In this document: positions 46,057 to 54,168 of the stretch, in pieces
Layout of the letters: each line of letters starts with the position of its first letter
Position numbering within the stretch: position 1 is the stretch's first letter
Assembly (NCBI GenBank): GCA_041984585.1
Contig: JBHIXX010000014.1
Coordinates: 1 to 61,898 of the forward strand
Reading direction: 5' to 3'
From: Pseudolysinimonas_A sp041984585
GTDB taxonomy: Bacteria; Actinomycetota; Actinomycetes; Actinomycetales; Microbacteriaceae
Length of the DNA stretch: 61,898 nucleotides
Notes under the pieces: model-generated
Database searches by the model: none
Told to the model about the DNA's origin: nothing
Seen by the model: only the letters and a program-made list of their open reading frames with translations
Made by a program: the position numbers and the translations under genes

Positions 46057-46961
46057 GCCCCGTCGGCCTTGCGCACGGCGTGCCCGCCGAACTGCTTGCG
46101 CAGCGCCGCGACCGCCTTCATCGACGGCGAGTCCTCCTGGCGCGAGACGAACCGGGCGAAGATCGACGCGCTGATGGTCGGCATCGGCACGGCGTGGTCG
46201 AGCGCCTCGTGCACGGTCCACCGGCCTTCGCCCGAGTCTTCGACGTAGCCCTCGATGTCGCCGAGGTCCGGGTCGTCGGCGAGGGCCTTGACCAGGAGCT
46301 CGAGCAGCCACGAGCGCACGACGGTGCCGCGCTGCCAGGCCGCGAAGACGCCGTGGACGTCGTGGATGAGGTCGTCGCGCGCGCTGAGCAGTTCGAATCC
46401 CTCGCCCCAGGCCTGCATCTGCGCGTACTCGATGCCGTTGTGCACCATTTTCGCGTAGTGGCCCGCGCCGGTGGATCCGGCGTGCACGAAACCCTCCTCG
46501 CGGGGACCCTCCGGCCGCAGCGCGTCGAACACCGGCATCGCCGCCGCGATGTCGTCGGCCGCGCCGCCGGCCATGAGCCCGTACCCGTTCTCGAGACCCC
46601 ACACCCCGCCCGAGACGCCGCAGTCGAGGAAGCGGATGCCGCGCTCGGCGAGCAGGGCGGCATGGTCGGCGTCGTCGGTGTAGCGCGAGTTGCCGCCGTC
46701 GATCACCAGGTCACCGGCGTCGAGCACGGACGCGAGGTCGGTGATCACCTGCGTGGTGACCGGGCCGGACGGCACCATCACCCACACGGTGCGCGGCGCC
46801 GGGAGCGCGGCGACGAGCGCCGGCAGGTCGGCGACGTCGCTGACCTCGGGACGCGGGTCGTATCCGGTCACCTCGAGGCCGGCGGCACGCATCCGCGCCC
46901 GCATGTTGTGGCCCATCTTGCCGAGGCCGACCAGGCCTAGGTGCATCGGCGCGTCGGTCAT
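46053..46961 (-). CDS. gnd: 6-Phosphogluconate dehydrogenase (decarboxylating), short type
   Basis: 302-residue short-form enzyme, making ribulose 5-phosphate and CO2 with NAD(P)+. It has the Rossmann start LGLVGLGKMGHNMRARM, GGNSRYTDD, GVSGGVWGLENGYGLMAGG (active-site loop), and GAGHYAKMVHNGIEYAQMQAWGEG with the catalytic Lys. Its place between dnaN and recF recurs in actinobacteria. GAGGGAGA precedes ATG 46961. An inner ATG at 46946 is an alternative start. Confidence 0.95.
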   Translation of the reverse strand: MTDAPMHLGLVGLGKMGHNMRARMRAAGLEVTGYDPRPEVSDVADLPALVAALPAPRTVWVMVPSGPVTTQVITDLASVLDAGDLVIDGGNSRYTDDADHAALLAERGIRFLDCGVSGGVWGLENGYGLMAGGAADDIAAAMPVFDALRPEGPREEGFVHAGSTGAGHYAKMVHNGIEYAQMQAWGEGFELLSARDDLIHDVHGVFAAWQRGTVVRSWLLELLVKALADDPDLGDIEGYVEDSGEGRWTVHEALDHAVPMPTISASIFARFVSRQEDSPSMKAVAALRKQFGGHAVRKADGA

Positions 46962-46984
46962 CGGAGGGTCTCCCTCGGGGGAAC

Positions 46985-48130
46985 TCAGCGCAGCAGCAGG
47001 TTCGGCTGGAGCAGGTACTTGTAGTTGTCGGCGCCCGGCTGATCCTTCGACGACTGGCTCGTGATCAGCACCGGACCCGGCTTGTTCGGGTTGTCGGTCT
47101 TGGTGAACGAGATCCGCACGAATTCCGAGTGCACGGCCGCGAGGCCGTCGAGCAGGAACGAGGGCTTCAGCGACACGACCGTGTCCTCGCCGTGAAGGTG
47201 AGCATCGATCGTCTCCGACGCCTGCGCCTGCTCGGAGCCCGCGGCCTCGAGGGTGGCGCCGTCGATCGAGAACGAGAAGCGCAGCGCCGCCTCGCGCTCG
47301 AGCACGAGCGACACGCGACGGGTCGCCTCCATCAGCTCGGCGGTGTTCACCACCGCGTAGTCGTCGACCTGCTCCGGGAAGAGCCGGCGGACCGGCGGGA
47401 AGTTGCCCTTGATGAGCAGCGAGGTGACGGTCTTCGACCCTGCGCTGAACGCGATCAGCTCGCGGTCGTCGGTGCGCACGATCGACACCGCGACGGTGCC
47501 CGAGTGCGCGAAGGTCTTGCCCACCTCCGACAGGGTGCGCGCCGGGATGAGGGCGGTGGTGCCCTCGGCGCTCGTCGTGCCCGAGTCCCAGTCGATCTCG
47601 CGGACCGCGACGCGGTACCGGTCGGTGGCGACGAGGGACAGGCTGTTCTCGCCCACCTCGAGCTGCACGCCCGTGATCACCGGGGTGACGTCGTCGCGGG
47701 ATGCCGCGACGGCGACCTGCGCGACCGCGTCGGCGAAGTCCTCGGCCGGCAGCACCCCGGTGCGGTCCTCGACCTGGGGCAGTGTCGGGTACTCCTCGAC
47801 CGGCATGCTCAGCAGGGTGAACTTCGCGGATCCGGCGGTGACGGCGATCTTGCCATCGACGGTGGAGAAGGTGACCGGGGCGTTCGGCATCCGGCTGGCG
47901 ATGTCGGCGAGCAGTCGGCCGGAGACCAGCGCGGTGCCCGCCTCGTCGACCTCGGCCGCGATCTCGGTGCGCGACGAGACCTCGTAGTCGAACGAGCTCA
48001 GGACGAGCTTGCCGTCCTCCGCCTCGAGCAGCACGCCCGAGAGGATCGGCTGGGTCGTGCGCTGCGGAAGGAGCTTCACGGCGAACGACACGGCCTCGCT
48101 GAACACGTCGCGGTTCACCTGGAACTTCAC
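46985..48130 (-). CDS. dnaN: DNA polymerase III sliding clamp
   Basis: 381 residues forming three similar clamp domains; the ring tethers polymerase III and partners such as NucS. It begins MKFQVNRDVFSEAVSFAVKL and ends SQSSKDQPGADNYKYLLQPNLLLR, near the family's usual PMR-type end but with LLLR. The start is GTG 48130, with GAGGAG 7 bases upstream. The promoter overlaps a DnaA box. Confidence 0.96.
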   Translation of the reverse strand: MKFQVNRDVFSEAVSFAVKLLPQRTTQPILSGVLLEAEDGKLVLSSFDYEVSSRTEIAAEVDEAGTALVSGRLLADIASRMPNAPVTFSTVDGKIAVTAGSAKFTLLSMPVEEYPTLPQVEDRTGVLPAEDFADAVAQVAVAASRDDVTPVITGVQLEVGENSLSLVATDRYRVAVREIDWDSGTTSAEGTTALIPARTLSEVGKTFAHSGTVAVSIVRTDDRELIAFSAGSKTVTSLLIKGNFPPVRRLFPEQVDDYAVVNTAELMEATRRVSLVLEREAALRFSFSIDGATLEAAGSEQAQASETIDAHLHGEDTVVSLKPSFLLDGLAAVHSEFVRISFTKTDNPNKPGPVLITSQSSKDQPGADNYKYLLQPNLLLR

Positions 48131-48210
48131 GCGGCACTCCTCGTCACGTCGGGCGGGCGGGTCGCCATCCTCCCACGTCCGATCCTGGCACAGCTCGCCG
48201 ACCTCGCCCC

Positions 48211-48228
48211 CCGGGTCATCGGACCCGG
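48211..48228 (-). promoter_or_regulatory. Hairpin in the dnaN leader
   Basis: CCGGGTC-ATCG-GACCCGG, a perfect 7-bp stem in the about 115-nt leader between the dnaN promoter and GTG 48130. It could affect transcription or translation. Confidence 0.35.
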
Positions 48229-48253
48229 AATGAAGGGAAAGGAAGCTGTCGTC

Positions 48254-48282
48254 TTCTTAACCACCTGGGGAGATGTGGACAA
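48254..48282 (-). promoter_or_regulatory. dnaN promoter overlapping a DnaA box
   Basis: TTGTCC (48282-48277), a 17-base spacer and TAAGAA (48259-48254) on the minus strand. The -35 is part of the consensus DnaA box TTGTCCACA (48282-48274), so DnaA could control dnaN. Confidence 0.55.
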
Positions 48283-48539
48283 TCGGTGCTCGACCCCGAG
48301 GAGTCGGGGAACTACATCCGTGTGAGATGTGGAACCGTCGGGGACGACGACGACCGGGTCTGGGGATGGCGCGTCGCCGGCGTCGGTCCGTCCACATCGT
48401 TCGGCTCCTCCGTCCCCAACCCATCCCGAGGGGTCCCCGGGTTATCCACAAGCTGTCCACATGTGCGAATCCGACGCGACGACCCCGATCTGTCTACTCC
48501 CCCGTTCGGGGGGTCAGGGTGGCACGGACCCGGCGCGGG

Positions 48540-49940
48540 TCAGATCTTGCCGTAGCGCTGGTTCTGCCGGATGCGGCTGGTCAGCTCGGTGACCTGGTTG
48601 TAGATCGAGCGGCGCTCCTTCATGAGCTCGCTGATCTTCTTGTTCGCGTACATCACCGTCGTGTGGTCGCGGTTGCCGAACAGCTGGCCGATCTTGGGCA
48701 GCGAGAGGTTCGTCATCTCGCGGCACAGGTACATCGCGATCTGCCGCGCGGTCGCGACGGCCTGCGACCGGCTCGACCCGTAGAGGTCGTCGACCGACAG
48801 TTTGAAGTAGTCCGCCGTGTGATTGATGATGTCGACCGGCGCGATGACGTTGTCCTCTTCGCTGGTCACCAGATCCTTGAGCACCGTCTGGACGAGCTGC
48901 AGGTCGACCGGCGTGCGGTTGAGGTTCGAGAACGCGGTCACCCGGATGAGCGTGCCCTCGAGCTCGCGGATGTTGCTCGACACCTTCGTCGCCATGAACT
49001 CGAGGATGTCGTCGGGCACCTGGAAGCGCTCGCTCTCCGCCTTCTTGCGGAGGATCGCGATGCGGGTCTCGAGGTCGGGTGCCTGCACGTCGGTGATCAG
49101 TCCCCACTCGAAGCGGGACCGCATCCGGTCCTCGAAGCCGGTGAGGAACTTCGGCGCGACGTCGCTGGTGATGACCACCTGCTTGGAGTGGTCGTGCAGC
49201 GTGTTGAAGGTGTGGAAGAAGGCCTCCTGCGTCTCGACCGCGCGTTGCAGGAACTGGATGTCGTCGATCAGCAGGATGTCGATCTCGCGGTACCGGGTCT
49301 GGAAGGCCGCGGTCCGGTTGTTCTGGATCGAGTTGATGAAGTCGTTGGTGAACTCCTCCGAGCTCACGTAGCGCACGCGGATGCCGGGGTAGAGGTTCTC
49401 GGCGTAGTGGCCGATGGCGTGCAGCAGGTGCGTCTTGCCGAGGCCGGAGTCGCCGTAGATGAACAGCGGGTTGTAGGCCTTGGCCGGCGCCTCGGCGACC
49501 GCGACCGCGGCGGCGTGCGCGAAGCGGTTGGAGCTGCCGGTGACGAAGTTGTCGAAGTTGTACTTGGGGTTGAGCCGCGAGTCGGACCGGCGCGATCCGT
49601 CGGTCGGAGCGGGGGCCTCCACCGGGGCGGGCTCGAAGCCCGACGTCTCGACCGGCTGCAGGATCGGACCCTGCATCTCGGGGTTGACGACGATCGCGAA
49701 GTTGGCGACGTCGGGGTCCTCGGCAGAGATGGCGCCGAGCAGCGGGACCCGGATGCGCTGCTCGAGCATGCCGCGGGTCAGCTCGTTGGGCACCTCGAGG
49801 TAGAGGCTTCCGGCGAGCACCCCCTTCGGCTCGACCAGGTTGACGAACCCCTGCAGCTGCGGAGTGATGCGCTCGTCGTCACCGAGGCGTCGCAGAACCG
49901 CCGACCACAGGGCATGCGTCGGATCGGACGGGTCGTTCAT
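48540..49940 (-). CDS. dnaA: Chromosomal replication initiator DnaA
   Basis: 466 residues. Domain I (about 1-90) starts NDPSDPTHALWSAVLRRL; a short Pro/Ala-rich domain II follows; the AAA+ domain III has LNPKYNFDNFVTGSSNRFA, Walker A GDSGLGKTHLLHA and Walker B LLIDDIQFL. Domain IV binds DnaA boxes (GNRDHTTVMYANKKI). ATG 49940 is preferred because GAAGAAG lies 8 bases upstream; GTG 49946 is too close to that site. Its leader holds three DnaA boxes, implying autoregulation. Confidence 0.97.
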   Translation of the reverse strand: MNDPSDPTHALWSAVLRRLGDDERITPQLQGFVNLVEPKGVLAGSLYLEVPNELTRGMLEQRIRVPLLGAISAEDPDVANFAIVVNPEMQGPILQPVETSGFEPAPVEAPAPTDGSRRSDSRLNPKYNFDNFVTGSSNRFAHAAAVAVAEAPAKAYNPLFIYGDSGLGKTHLLHAIGHYAENLYPGIRVRYVSSEEFTNDFINSIQNNRTAAFQTRYREIDILLIDDIQFLQRAVETQEAFFHTFNTLHDHSKQVVITSDVAPKFLTGFEDRMRSRFEWGLITDVQAPDLETRIAILRKKAESERFQVPDDILEFMATKVSSNIRELEGTLIRVTAFSNLNRTPVDLQLVQTVLKDLVTSEEDNVIAPVDIINHTADYFKLSVDDLYGSSRSQAVATARQIAMYLCREMTNLSLPKIGQLFGNRDHTTVMYANKKISELMKERRSIYNQVTELTSRIRQNQRYGKI

Positions 49941-49966
49941 TCCCACATCTTCTTCGGGTCGGCGTC

Positions 49967-50007
49967 TTATTCACAGCTCTGTCCACAGGGGAATCACCTG
50001 TGGACGA
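49967..50007. promoter_or_regulatory. DnaA-box cluster in the dnaA leader
   Basis: TTATTCACA (49967-49975), CTGTCCACA (49979-49987) and TCGTCCACA (50007-49999, minus). These lie between the putative dnaA promoter and ATG 49940. Confidence 0.6.
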
Positions 50008-50047
50008 GTGCCTCGGGCTCGGGCCCCCCGCGCGAGCGAATGACGTT

Positions 50048-50078
50048 AACTTAGTTCGCGCACCGGGGGTCGGGACAA
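50048..50078 (-). promoter_or_regulatory. Candidate dnaA promoter
   Basis: TTGTCC (50078-50073), a 19-base spacer and TAAGTT (50053-50048) on the minus strand, about 105 bases before ATG 49940. The spacer is long, so it is tentative. Confidence 0.35.
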
Positions 50079-50163
50079 CCCTCGACCTCACCCTGAGACC
50101 CGGGAACCGGCCGCGGCGGCGATCGGCGAGCGCGGTCGTCGGATGCCGAGCACGGCCCGACGT

Positions 50164-50192
50164 TTGACCGGACGACATCCGGGACCTATCTT
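50164..50192 (+). promoter_or_regulatory. rpmH promoter
   Basis: TTGACC (50164-50169), a 17-base spacer and TATCTT (50187-50192), 79 bases before ATG 50272. The best consensus-like promoter in the window. Confidence 0.65.
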
Positions 50193-50271
50193 TAATCAGT
50201 TGTCCGCCGAAGAGGCGGCGTCCTGATCTTTCCCGGGCGCGGGTCGCGCCCCTGGGTACTGGAGACGAACC

Positions 50272-50409
50272 ATGAGCAAGCGAACCTTCCAGCCGAACAA
50301 CCGCCGGCGCGCCAAGACGCACGGCTTCCGCCTCCGCATGCGCACGCGTGCCGGTCGCGCCATCCTGGCGGCCCGCCGTCGCAAGGGGCGCACCGAGCTC
50401 TCCGCCTGA
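50272..50409 (+). CDS. rpmH: 50S ribosomal protein L34
   Basis: 45 residues: MSKRTFQPNNRRRAKTHGF through RRKGRTELSA, an almost textbook L34. It belongs to the large ribosomal subunit. GGAGACG precedes ATG 50272 by 5 bases. First gene of the rpmH-rnpA-yidD-yidC-jag-rsmG series. Confidence 0.98.
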   Translation: MSKRTFQPNNRRRAKTHGFRLRMRTRAGRAILAARRRKGRTELSA

Positions 50410-50415
50410 CCCCGC

Positions 50416-50769
50416 GTGCTCGCGCGGGGCAACCGGGTGGTCCGGCCGGACGAGTTCCGGTCGGTCGTGCGCCGGGGCCGCAAGTCGAGCACCCGGACCG
50501 CGGTCTACTACCGGCTCCCCCGTGACTCCGCCGACCCGCTGCGCTTCGGGTTCATCATCTCGCGCGCGGTCGGCAACGCTGTCGAGCGCAACCGGCTGCG
50601 CCGACGCTGGCGCGCCATCGGCCGCGGCCTGGTCGACGCGGGCCGCTCGGGCGAGGACGTCGTCGTCCGCGCCCTCCCGGGCGCCGCGCAACTCGACTGG
50701 GCTAGTCTCTCCGCGGACCTCACCGCCGCCCTCGACGCCCCCCTCCGGATCCCGCCCGCTCGGAACTGA
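50416..50769 (+). CDS. rnpA: Ribonuclease P protein component
   Basis: 117-residue basic protein that assists the RNase P RNA in trimming tRNA 5' leaders. The RNR-type motif is VGNAVERNRLRRRWRA, preceded by LRFGFIISRA. It starts with GTG 6 bases after the rpmH stop, typical of this pair. Confidence 0.95.
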   Translation: MLARGNRVVRPDEFRSVVRRGRKSSTRTAVYYRLPRDSADPLRFGFIISRAVGNAVERNRLRRRWRAIGRGLVDAGRSGEDVVVRALPGAAQLDWASLSADLTAALDAPLRIPPARN

Positions 50770-50770
50770 C

Positions 50771-51073
50771 GTGCTGACCTTTCTCTGGCTGCTGCCGCGC
50801 AACGTCTGCGTGCTGGTCCTGCGCGGGTACCGTGCCGTGATCTCGCCCCTCTACGGGCAGGTCTGCCGCTACTACCCGAGCTGCTCCGCGTACGCGCTCG
50901 AGGCGATCCAGCGGCACGGCGTGGTGAAGGGCATCGGGCTTGGCAGCTGGCGCCTCGCGCGCTGCCACCCGTGGGCGCGCGGCGGCGTGGACGACGTACC
51001 CCCGGAGCGCGTCGAGCGCTACCGGATCACCGACTTCGGATTCGTGGTGGCCGCCGGCCACGGGAAGGGCTGA
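50771..51073 (+). CDS. yidD: Membrane protein insertion efficiency factor YidD
   Basis: 100 residues with the YidD/DUF37 core: LLRGYRAVISPL-like (LRGYRAVISPLYG), CRYYPSCSAYALEAIQRHG, and CHPWARGGVDDVP. It is an amphipathic peripheral membrane protein that helps YidC. GTG 50771 is 1 base after the rnpA stop. The C-terminal 20 residues extend a little past the usual end. Confidence 0.93.
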   Translation: MLTFLWLLPRNVCVLVLRGYRAVISPLYGQVCRYYPSCSAYALEAIQRHGVVKGIGLGSWRLARCHPWARGGVDDVPPERVERYRITDFGFVVAAGHGKG

Positions 51074-51079
51074 TCGCTC

Positions 51080-52069
51080 GTGGACCTGTTCGCATTCCTG
51101 GGGAGCCTCCTCACCCCGATCAAGTGGGTGATCGAGGCGATCCTCGTCGGGTGGCACTGGCTGCTCACCACCCTCGGCATGGGAGAGGGCGACGGGATCA
51201 CCTGGGTGCTGTCGATCGTCGGCCTCGTGCTCCTCGTGCGCGCGGCGCTGATCCCGATCTTCGTGCGCCAGATCAAGAGCCAGCGCAAGATGCTCGAGGT
51301 CGCGCCGCAGCTCAAGAAGATCCAGGACAAGTACAAGGGCAAGCGCGACCAGTTCTCCCGCGAGGCCATGCAGCGGGAGACCATGGAGCTCTACCGCAGG
51401 GCCGGCACGAACCCGTTCGCGTCCTGCCTGCCGCTGCTCATCCAGATGCCCATCTTCCTGAGCCTCTTCTACACGCTGCAGGCGGCCAACAACAGCCAGG
51501 CGGGGGTCGGCCTGCTCGACCAGCGGCTCGCGAACCTGTTCGGCGCCGCCGAGCTGTTCGATGTCGCGCCCCTCCACGACAGCATCCAGTCGGCGCTCGC
51601 CCAGGACCCGGTGGAGTGGGTCGTCATCGTCATCGCCGTCGTGATGGTGGTGCTGATGACCGCGTCGCAGTTCGTGACGCAGCTGCAGATCATGTCGAAG
51701 AACCAGTCGCCGGAGATGAAGGCGAGCCCGATGTACCGGCAGCAGCGGATCCTGCTGTACATCCTCCCGCTGGTGTTCGCGTTCTCGGGCTTCGCGTTCC
51801 CGATCGGCGTCATGTTCTACTGGCTGGTCTCCAACGCCTGGACCATGGTGCAGCAGTACATCGTGATCCGGAACATGCCGACTCCGGGCAGCGAGGCCGC
51901 GCTCGCCCGCGAGGCGCGCCTGGCCCGCCGGGCTCAGCGCCGCGGCATCGAGCGCGACGCCGACGCCCTGGCGGAGTCGGCCGAGCAGGACGAGCAGAAG
52001 AAGATCAACACCCAGCGGCAGCAGCCGGTGAGCAAGAACCGCGCCAAGAAGCAGGGGGGCAAGCGATGA
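51080..52069 (+). CDS. yidC: Membrane protein insertase YidC
   Basis: 329-residue Gram-positive/actinobacterial type YidC with five spans. It shows IPIFVRQIKSQRKM with the conserved cytosolic coiled region, NPFASCLPLLIQMPIFLSLFYTL, and GVMFYWLVSNAWTMVQQYI, then a basic tail. It inserts small membrane proteins alone or with Sec. GTG 51080 is 6 bases after yidD; the stop overlaps jag (ATGA). Confidence 0.96.
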   Translation: MDLFAFLGSLLTPIKWVIEAILVGWHWLLTTLGMGEGDGITWVLSIVGLVLLVRAALIPIFVRQIKSQRKMLEVAPQLKKIQDKYKGKRDQFSREAMQRETMELYRRAGTNPFASCLPLLIQMPIFLSLFYTLQAANNSQAGVGLLDQRLANLFGAAELFDVAPLHDSIQSALAQDPVEWVVIVIAVVMVVLMTASQFVTQLQIMSKNQSPEMKASPMYRQQRILLYILPLVFAFSGFAFPIGVMFYWLVSNAWTMVQQYIVIRNMPTPGSEAALAREARLARRAQRRGIERDADALAESAEQDEQKKINTQRQQPVSKNRAKKQGGKR

Positions 52070-52581
52070 CCGACGTGCAGGAGACCCCGGTCGACGACAA
52101 CGCCGCCGGGAACGACGGCGACGAGCAGCGACTGGTCGACGAGGGCGACGCGGCGGCGGACTACATCGAGGAGCTGCTCGACATCGCCGACATCGAGGGC
52201 GACATCGACATCGACGTGCGGGCCGGGCGGGCGTACCTCGCGGTCTCCGCGGCGGAGGGCTCGAACCTCGACCTGCTCTCCAAGCCCGACACGGTGTCGG
52301 CGCTGCAGGAGCTCACGCGGCTCGCGGTGCAGAACCGCACCGGCGGATTCTCCGGCGTCATCCTCGACATCGGCGGATCGCGCGACGCCCGCGCGGAGGA
52401 GCTCGGGGGCCTGGTGGATGCCGCGATCGCGCGCCTCGAGGGCGGCGCCTCGGCGGCCTCGCTCCCCCCGATGTCGAGCTACGAGCGCAAGATCGTGCAC
52501 GACCTGGTGTCGGAGCGCGGCTACCGCTCGGAGTCCGAGGGCGAGGGCCGGGACCGGCACACCGTCATCCGCCCGGCCTGA
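52066..52581 (+). CDS. jag: RNA-binding protein Jag/KhpB (KH-R3H)
   Basis: 171 residues: an acidic N-terminus, a Jag-type KH domain (about 40-105, YIEELLDIADIEGDID, LLSKPDTVSALQELTRLAVQNRTG) and a C-terminal R3H domain (about 107-170, MSSYERKIVHDLVSERGYRS, GEGRDRHTVIRPA). It binds RNA; relatives control cell elongation and division. ATG 52066 overlaps yidC. Confidence 0.93.
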   Translation: MTDVQETPVDDNAAGNDGDEQRLVDEGDAAADYIEELLDIADIEGDIDIDVRAGRAYLAVSAAEGSNLDLLSKPDTVSALQELTRLAVQNRTGGFSGVILDIGGSRDARAEELGGLVDAAIARLEGGASAASLPPMSSYERKIVHDLVSERGYRSESEGEGRDRHTVIRPA

Positions 52582-52592
52582 TCCGCCGGCGA

Positions 52593-52608
52593 TGTTTCAC
52601 GTGAAACA
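52593..52608. promoter_or_regulatory. parS site 1 (perfect)
   Basis: TGTTTCACGTGAAACA, the exact 16-bp ParB-binding palindrome, ending directly before the rsmG GTG at 52609. Confidence 0.97.
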
Positions 52609-53235
52609 GTGACCGGTCTCGAAGCCGAACCCGCCGCGGTCACCGAGCTGTTCGGCGACCGGGCGGACCTCGCCCGCTCGTTCACGGAGCGGCTCGCCGC
52701 TGTCGGCGAGGAGCGCGGGCTGATCGGCCCGCTGGAGCTCCCGCGGCTCTGGACGCGCCACGTGCTCAACAGCGCCCTGCTCGCCCCGCTGCTCCGTCCG
52801 GGTCGGGTGGGAGACGTCGGCAGCGGAGCCGGCCTCCCCGGCATCCCGCTCGCGATCGCGCGACCGGACGTCACGCTCGTGCTGATCGAGCCGATGGAGC
52901 GACGCACCGACTGGCTGCGCGAGGAGGTCGCGCGGCTCGGCCTGGACAACGTGGAGGTCGTCCGCGGGCGCGCCCAGGACGTGACGGCGGAGCCCCCGCT
53001 GGATCAGGTGACCGCGCGCGCGGTGGCCTCGCTGGCGAAGCTCGTCCCGATGCTCCGCCCCCTGCTCCGCTCCGGCGGGGAGATGATCCTGCTCAAGGGC
53101 GCCCGGGTCGACGACGAGGTGGTGGCCGCGACGAAGCAGTTGCGCGCGGCCCGTGTGCGCGACCCGGAGGTGCTGGTGCTGGGGGCGGGGATCCTCCCGG
53201 AGGCGACCCGCGTCTTCCGGGCTACAGTTGACTGA
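52609..53235 (+). CDS. rsmG: 16S rRNA (guanine-527-N7) methyltransferase
   Basis: 208 residues, SAM-dependent. The methyltransferase core has RHVLNSALLAPLL, VGDVGSGAGLPGIPLAIARP (SAM site) and LIEPMERR, then DQVTARAVASL. It modifies G527 in 16S rRNA. GTG 52609 directly abuts parS, leaving no room for a normal Shine-Dalgarno, so it probably depends on coupled or leader-poor initiation. Confidence 0.94.
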   Translation: MTGLEAEPAAVTELFGDRADLARSFTERLAAVGEERGLIGPLELPRLWTRHVLNSALLAPLLRPGRVGDVGSGAGLPGIPLAIARPDVTLVLIEPMERRTDWLREEVARLGLDNVEVVRGRAQDVTAEPPLDQVTARAVASLAKLVPMLRPLLRSGGEMILLKGARVDDEVVAATKQLRAARVRDPEVLVLGAGILPEATRVFRATVD

Positions 53236-53256
53236 TTCCGGCGCCGCTCGGCGCCG

Positions 53257-54168
53257 ATGTTCCACGTGAAACATCCCCACGGAGCTCCGGTGACCGACGA
53301 CCACGAGACCCCCTTGGCGCGCGAGGTCGCGGACCTCGCCCGCCGCCGCACGGCCCTGTCCGAGGCCGTGCTGCCGCTGCCGACCACGACGCGCGTGATC
53401 ACGGTGGCGAACCAGAAGGGCGGCGTCGGCAAGACCACGTCGACCGTCAACCTCGCCGCCGCGCTGGCCCAGGCCGGTGCGCGGGTGTTGGTGATCGACC
53501 TCGACCCGCAGGGCAACGCGTCGACCGCGCTCGGCGTCGAGCACCGGTCGGAGACCTCGAGCGTCTACGACGTGATGATCGAGGACGTGCCGATGGCGGA
53601 GGTCGTGCAGCGCAGCCCGGAGTTCCCGGGACTCACCTGCGTGCCCGCCACCATCCACCTCGCCGGCGCGGAGATCGAACTCGTCTCGCTGGTGGCCCGC
53701 GAGCAGCGGCTCAAGTCGGCGCTGGAGACGTACCTGCGGGAGTCGGCCGAGCCGCCGCACTACGTCTTCATCGACTGCCCGCCGTCGCTCGGCCTGCTGA
53801 CGATCAACGCGTTCGTCGCGGCGCAGGAGGTGCTCATCCCGATCCAGTGCGAGTACTACGCGCTCGAGGGGCTGAGCCAGCTGCTCGACAACATCAAGCT
53901 GATCCAGCGGCACCTCAACCCGCGCCTGCGGCTCTCGACGATCCTGCTGACCATGTACGACTCGCGCACCAACCTCGCCACCCAGGTGGTCGACGAGGTG
54001 CGCCAGCACTTCCCGCAGGAGGTGCTCGGCACGATCATCCCGCGCTCGGTGCGCATCTCCGAGGCGCCCAGCTACGGGCAGAGCGTGATCAGCTACGACG
54101 GCAACTCCCCGGGGTCGCTGTCCTACCGCGAGGCGGCCGCCGAGATGGCCCGCCGCGGGGCCGCCTGA
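53257..54168 (+). CDS. parA: Chromosome partitioning ATPase ParA
   Basis: 303 residues. The deviant Walker A is KGGVGKTTSTVNLA, followed by VIDLDPQGNAS and FIDCPPSLGLLTINA. It drives origin segregation through ParB-parS and nucleoid binding. ATG 53257 falls inside parS site 2, so the protein begins MFHVKH; an alternative GTG at 53290 would remove the parS-coded residues. Its stop overlaps the parB ATG. Confidence 0.95.
   Translation: MFHVKHPHGAPVTDDHETPLAREVADLARRRTALSEAVLPLPTTTRVITVANQKGGVGKTTSTVNLAAALAQAGARVLVIDLDPQGNASTALGVEHRSETSSVYDVMIEDVPMAEVVQRSPEFPGLTCVPATIHLAGAEIELVSLVAREQRLKSALETYLRESAEPPHYVFIDCPPSLGLLTINAFVAAQEVLIPIQCEYYALEGLSQLLDNIKLIQRHLNPRLRLSTILLTMYDSRTNLATQVVDEVRQHFPQEVLGTIIPRSVRISEAPSYGQSVISYDGNSPGSLSYREAAAEMARRGAA
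53258..53273. promoter_or_regulatory. parS site 2 (one mismatch)
   Basis: TGTTCCACGTGAAACA differs from the consensus at one base and overlaps the first codons of parA. Confidence 0.9.

Larger units (their letters stand above)
48131..48539. other. Chromosomal replication origin (oriC), dnaA-dnaN gap
   Basis: 409 bp without a gene between dnaN and dnaA. DnaA boxes: TTGTCCACA (48282-48274, minus), TTATCCACA (48442-48450), CTGTCCACA (48453-48461), and weaker CCGTCCACA (48388-48396) and GGTTCCACA (48336-48328, minus). The small AT-rich spot TTCTTAACC near 48254 is the only local candidate for unwinding. Position and boxes fit an actinobacterial oriC, though the box number is modest. Confidence 0.75.

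Noticed and set aside
50196..50492. Minus-strand ORF opposite rpmH and rnpA
   Set aside because: It is a shadow of rpmH/rnpA with Arg-rich composition and no start signals.
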